NCBI GenBank assembly: GCA_043718225.1
Contig: JAYSWD010000003.1
Location: 1 to 8,886, forward strand
Length of the DNA: 8,886 bases
Direction: 5' to 3'
DNA from: Multiplicimicrobium sp043718225
GTDB taxonomy: Bacteria; Omnitrophota; Omnitrophia; Omnitrophales; Aquincolibacteriaceae
Under the pieces are notes generated by a model. It was given only the letters and a program-made list of their open reading frames with translations, did not search any database and was not told the origin of the DNA. Each line of letters starts with the position of its first letter. Position 1 is the stretch's first letter. The translations under genes and the position numbers were made by a program. Of this stretch, positions 6,793 through 8,886 are shown piece by piece.

Positions 6793-6847
6793 ACCTTCCC
6801 AACCCCCGGGGTTAGGAAGGTTTCCTAACCCCGGGGGTTGGGAAGGT
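6793..6847. repeat. Perfect 26-bp palindrome in the lpxB leader
   Basis: 6793-6818 and 6822-6847 are exact reverse complements around GGT. Each half is itself a near palindrome: 6794-6806 pairs with 6808-6820 at 12 of 13 bases, and 6824-6832 pairs with 6834-6842 at 8 of 9. The region can therefore fold as one long hairpin or two tandem ones. The core is CCCCGGGG flanked by TTCC/GGAA blocks. It ends 26 bases before the lpxB ATG. No U run follows, so it is not a standard terminator. The unit looks like a tandem-duplicated mobile palindrome or a transcript-stability hairpin. Confidence 0.75.
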
Positions 6848-6873
6848 TCGTTCATCCTTGGTAAGTTTAAAAA

Positions 6874-8019
6874 ATGATCCGGAAAATATTTTTCACTGCC
6901 CTGGAAACTTCGGCAGACCATCATGCCGCGGAACTCATCCAAGAACTTAAGAAAACCGATCCTGCACTGCAGATTGAAGGTATCGGCGGGCCTCAAATGC
7001 AGCGCGCCGGAATGATTTTGCATAAAGACATGACGCTGATTTCCGCGCTTGGATTCATGGATGTCATCCGTAAATATCCGGTTTTTAAAAAGATTTTTGA
7101 AGAAACGGTTTCCAAAATTGAAAACGCAAAGCCCGACCTGATTGTTTGCTTGGATTCCCCCGCTTTTAACCTGCGCCTCGCGAAGCGCGTCTCGAAAACC
7201 GCGCCGGTTTATTATTACATCGCGCCGCAGCTTTGGGCTTGGGGGCAAAACCGCGTTAAAGTGGTTCAAAAGCATATCCGCAAGATGCTGGTGCTGCTGC
7301 CGTTCGAAAAGAATTTCTACCGGGAAAGAAACGTGGACGCAGAATATGTCGGGCACCCGCTTATTGAAAAATTAAGCGCGGTTCCCGGGAAAAACCTCTG
7401 CCGGGAAAAATTAGGCCTGGGCGAAGGCATTCATGTCGGGCTTTTTTCGGGTTCGCGGCTGAGAGAGTTAAAACGTATCTTCCCGGTCATGCTTGAATCG
7501 GCGAAATTAATTCAAAAATCGCTGCCGATTGTTGTTTTTCATGCGAACCGCGCGCCCGGCCTGCCGGCTAATCTCTATGACGATTTGGCGCGCGAAGCAG
7601 GAGTTGCCGTTCAATTTCATGATACACCGTTTGAAGAAACGGTACGCGCTATGGATTTCGCTTTGGTCGCTTCCGGCACAGCGACGCTCGAAACAGCGCT
7701 TTTGGGAACGCCTTTTTTTCTGCTTTATAAAACTGAATGGATGACTTACATTCTGGGAAGATGGCTGGTCAAGGTCAAATATCTGGGCCTGGCAAATCTG
7801 CTTTTAGATCAGCCTGTGATTCCGGAATTCATTCAGAATGACGCTTGCCCGGATAAAATTGCCGCTCTCGCGATCAACTTTCTGCGGCATCCGGAAAAAA
7901 TTGAAAAAATGAAATCCGCTTTTTTAAAGCTACATGAGATTCTAGGCCATCAATCCGCCAGCCACGGCGCCGCTCAAGAAATCTTACGATTTCTTGACGG
8001 ACCACAGACTAACGACTAA
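6874..8019 (+). CDS. lpxB: Lipid-A-disaccharide synthase
   Basis: GT19 glycosyltransferase that joins UDP-2,3-diacylglucosamine to lipid X to form the tetraacyl disaccharide 1-phosphate at the inner face of the inner membrane. It has 381 residues, a normal length. Family features in order: IEGIGGPQMQRAGM (34-47), LDSPAFNLRLAK (93-104; D94 aligns with the essential aspartate of E. coli, D98), APQLWAWG, VGHPLIEKL, GSR (193-195), and the C-terminal ASGTATLETALLGTPF and LANLLLDQPVIPEF blocks. Odd point: the N-terminal family motif GExSGD is LETSAD here (10-15). The start is ATG with a weak GGTAAG 8 bases upstream. The last seven codons and the TAA stop are inside a heptamer repeat arm. Confidence 0.95.
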   Translation: MIRKIFFTALETSADHHAAELIQELKKTDPALQIEGIGGPQMQRAGMILHKDMTLISALGFMDVIRKYPVFKKIFEETVSKIENAKPDLIVCLDSPAFNLRLAKRVSKTAPVYYYIAPQLWAWGQNRVKVVQKHIRKMLVLLPFEKNFYRERNVDAEYVGHPLIEKLSAVPGKNLCREKLGLGEGIHVGLFSGSRLRELKRIFPVMLESAKLIQKSLPIVVFHANRAPGLPANLYDDLAREAGVAVQFHDTPFEETVRAMDFALVASGTATLETALLGTPFFLLYKTEWMTYILGRWLVKVKYLGLANLLLDQPVIPEFIQNDACPDKIAALAINFLRHPEKIEKMKSAFLKLHEILGHQSASHGAAQEILRFLDGPQTND

Positions 8020-8181
8020 AGACCAACGACTGAAAACACTACCGAGACTGATGAAAACCTTCTTGCGGATTTTATTTGTAATAGACGTATTTTTTGGAAA
8101 AGATATTACAGATAGAGGCTAGTTTGTTAGTTGATTCTTGCCTTGAAGCGTCGGTCTTTAGTCGTCAGTCTTCGGTCTAGT
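7996..8181. repeat. Heptamer-phased inverted repeat element, ACGAC/AAGAC type
   Basis: The left arm (7996-8037) is six in-phase 7-base units, five ending in GAC, such as CACAGAC (8003), TAAAGAC (8017) and TGAAAAC (8031). The right arm (8154-8181) is four units beginning with GTC, such as GTCTTTA (8154) and GTCTTCG (8168). Three core unit pairs, in the same order on both arms, match at 18 of 21 bases, and the TAAAGAC/GTCTTTA pair is perfect. The loop is about 110 bases; its right part keeps a weak 7-base phase of G from 8126 and may be decayed units. The lpxB stop (8017-8019) lies in the left arm and the stop of the convergent gene (8177-8179) in the right arm. Confidence 0.82.
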
Positions 8182-8518
8182 TCTTGGGGAGGTGTTCCCA
8201 GGGAAATTCAGGTTGCACGACCGGCCCATATTCTTTCGGGAAAGGGATAGGAAAAGTAACCACATCATAGACACCCGCTAACGCGCGGCCGCCCATAAAC
8301 GCGATCCCCCGGACCAATCCGGCGCTCCAGCTGGCAGGCGTTTGATCGGCGTTCTCCGCTTTCTCTTGGGCAAGCTCAGTGGAAACTTCCATCGGGCTTA
8401 ACGCGATATTCACAAAGCCGCGTTGAAGTTTACGCAAAGGCCCGGAAGATTCAACGTTCGCGGAAAAAGCATTTTGAGAAACCAAAAGCAACGATACGAG
8501 CAGTAAGAGTCTTTTCAT
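8177..8518 (-). CDS. TIGR04073-like exosortase-associated secreted protein
   Basis: 113 residues from the ATG at 8516-8518; an in-frame TTG two codons earlier (8522-8524) would give 115. Neither start has a clear ribosome binding site, and I prefer the ATG. Residues 1-20 are a strong signal peptide (MKRLLLLVSLLLVSQNAFSA, cleavage after AFSA). The mature part has RKLQRGFVNIALSPMEV (29-45), then GLVRGIAFMGGRALAGVYDV (67-86) and VTFPIPFP...YGPVVQPEFPW (87-107). This order (RKLxRGxxN...E, GxxxGxxR..GVY.xxTFPxPxP, PEF) is what I recall of TIGR04073, a small family linked to exosortase-bearing genomes whose function is unknown. It is probably periplasmic. No exosortase or PEP-CTERM protein is in the window. 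Confidence 0.72.
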   Translation of the reverse strand: MKRLLLLVSLLLVSQNAFSANVESSGPLRKLQRGFVNIALSPMEVSTELAQEKAENADQTPASWSAGLVRGIAFMGGRALAGVYDVVTFPIPFPKEYGPVVQPEFPWEHLPKN

Positions 8519-8581
8519 GAACAATAATCTAACAGAGGTTTAAAAACCGCTCTACCCCTATTTTCTACTAACCCATATTGT

Positions 8582-8702
8582 GCCTTGGTCAAAAAGGATT
8601 GGCTGCTAGGCGCAAATGAGCGCCCGCGGAGGCGTATGGGGCTTATACGCCGCACAAGGAAGCGAGTTTGCAACGACGCAGACGGCCTTTTTCACCCGAG
8701 GC
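8582..8702. repeat. Palindromic dispersed repeat, copy 2
   Basis: Same family as 3772-3895. The inner stem is GGCGTAT (8631-8637) with ATACGCC (8645-8651). The shared blocks GCGGAGGCGTA, TACGCCGCACAA, GCAACGA and GCAGA occur in the same order and orientation. The outer arms differ in sequence from copy 1 but still pair: AAAAAGG (8591-8597) with CCTTTTT (8686-8692), extended by GCCTTGG (8582) with CCGAGGC (8696). Conserved core with arm sequences that change together implies selection or a copying mechanism that keeps the palindrome. There is no open frame of note. It lies between the upstream side of the TIGR04073 gene and the glutamine synthetase terminator. Confidence 0.72.
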
Positions 8703-8709
8703 CGTAAAT

Positions 8710-8748
8710 AAAAAAAGCCCGTGTCCTAAAAGGACACGGGCTTTTTTT
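8710..8748 (-). terminator. Strong Rho-independent terminator behind glutamine synthetase
   Basis: 8710-8727 and 8731-8748 are exact reverse complements (18 bp) around an AAA loop. The GC-rich core is GCCCGTGTCCT, and seven A/T pairs at the base give a U run on either strand. It starts 9 bases after the stop codon of the minus-strand gene, so it terminates that transcript; by symmetry it would also stop transcription from the left. Confidence 0.92.
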
Positions 8749-8756
8749 ATCGACTC

Positions 8757-8886
8757 TTAAAGCTTAAAGAGCATGTCAGCGTAAGTCGGCACCGGCCACG
8801 CATTCGCGCAAACCAATACTTCCGTCGCATCAATATCCGGACGGGTTGCATCCATTGCAACTTTAACTTTGTCACGATAGGCACGT
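8757..8886 (-). CDS. Glutamine synthetase (type III-like), C-terminal fragment
   Basis: Only the last 42 codons are inside the window; the 5' part runs off the right edge. The visible end reads RAYRDKVKVAMDATRPDIDA, then CANAWPVPTYADMLFKL and a TAA at 8757-8759. An alpha-helical segment followed by WPxPTYxDMLF at the very C-terminus is typical of the large type III glutamine synthetases (GlnN), which make glutamine from glutamate, ammonia and ATP in the cytoplasm. The call rests on this short motif, so another glutamine synthetase subtype remains possible. A strong terminator follows immediately. Confidence 0.68.
   Translation of the reverse strand, partial: RAYRDKVKVAMDATRPDIDATEVLVCANAWPVPTYADMLFKL

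Noticed and set aside
6793..6847. Rho-independent terminator for the oxidoreductase gene
   Set aside because: The stem is strong but no U run follows on the plus strand; it is kept as a palindromic repeat with unknown role.
6640..7356. A 238-residue minus-strand open frame across the oxidoreductase-lpxB junction
   Set aside because: It runs antisense through two well-supported genes and the palindrome between them; its protein has no recognisable motif.
5709..8181. CRISPR arrays in the heptamer-rich gaps
   Set aside because: The repeat unit is 7 bases with no spacers, the arms are inverted with respect to each other, and no cas gene is present.
8582..8702. A small structured RNA gene in copy 2 of the palindromic repeat
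   Set aside because: The same block structure occurs at 3772-3895 over the end of msbA, which fits a dispersed repeat better than a specific RNA gene.

Overview
The window comes from a Gram-negative bacterium that makes lipid A: it holds lpxB, an msbA-like lipid flippase and a sugar-nucleotide-type oxidoreductase. A TIGR04073-type secreted protein (a family linked to exosortase/PEP-CTERM genomes), a type III-like glutamine synthetase tail, mid GC content and intergenic regions full of hairpins together suggest an uncultivated PVC/Omnitrophota-like lineage. That placement is an inference and no marker gene in the window proves it.

Layout from left to right. Positions 1-2496, minus strand: hom then thrC (3' end cut by the window edge), two steps of threonine synthesis. 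Positions 2677-3105, plus: a small secreted protein of unknown function. Positions 3204-3755, minus: a DUF4385 protein. Positions 3893-5677, minus: an MsbA-type ABC exporter. Positions 5826-6767 and 6874-8019, plus: a Gfo/Idh/MocA oxidoreductase followed by lpxB. MsbA, the oxidoreductase and LpxB form a divergent lipid A assembly cluster. Positions 8177-8518, minus: a TIGR04073-like secreted protein. Positions 8757-8886, minus: the C-terminal end of a glutamine synthetase with a strong terminator behind it.

The unusual content lies between the genes. Nearly every gap holds an inverted-repeat structure, of four kinds. (1) Three elements (1086-1197, 5709-5812, 7996-8181) are built from degenerate 7-base units in strict 7-base phase, with one arm carrying the units and the other arm their reverse complements. 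The three use different heptamer words (ending in CACG, TAGAC or ACGAC/AAGAC) but share one architecture. (2) Two copies (3772-3895 and 8582-8702) belong to one ~120-bp palindromic dispersed repeat. (3) A perfect 26-bp palindrome (6793-6847) sits in the lpxB leader and can also fold as two tandem hairpins. (4) A perfect 23-bp hairpin (3084-3132) and a perfect 18-bp terminator (8710-8748).

Four stop codons (secreted protein, msbA, lpxB, TIGR04073 protein) lie inside these structures, as do the probable thrC ribosome binding site and the DUF4385 start codon. The repeats therefore appear to expand up to, and slightly into, gene ends. I saw no tRNA, rRNA, CRISPR array, transposase or phage gene.
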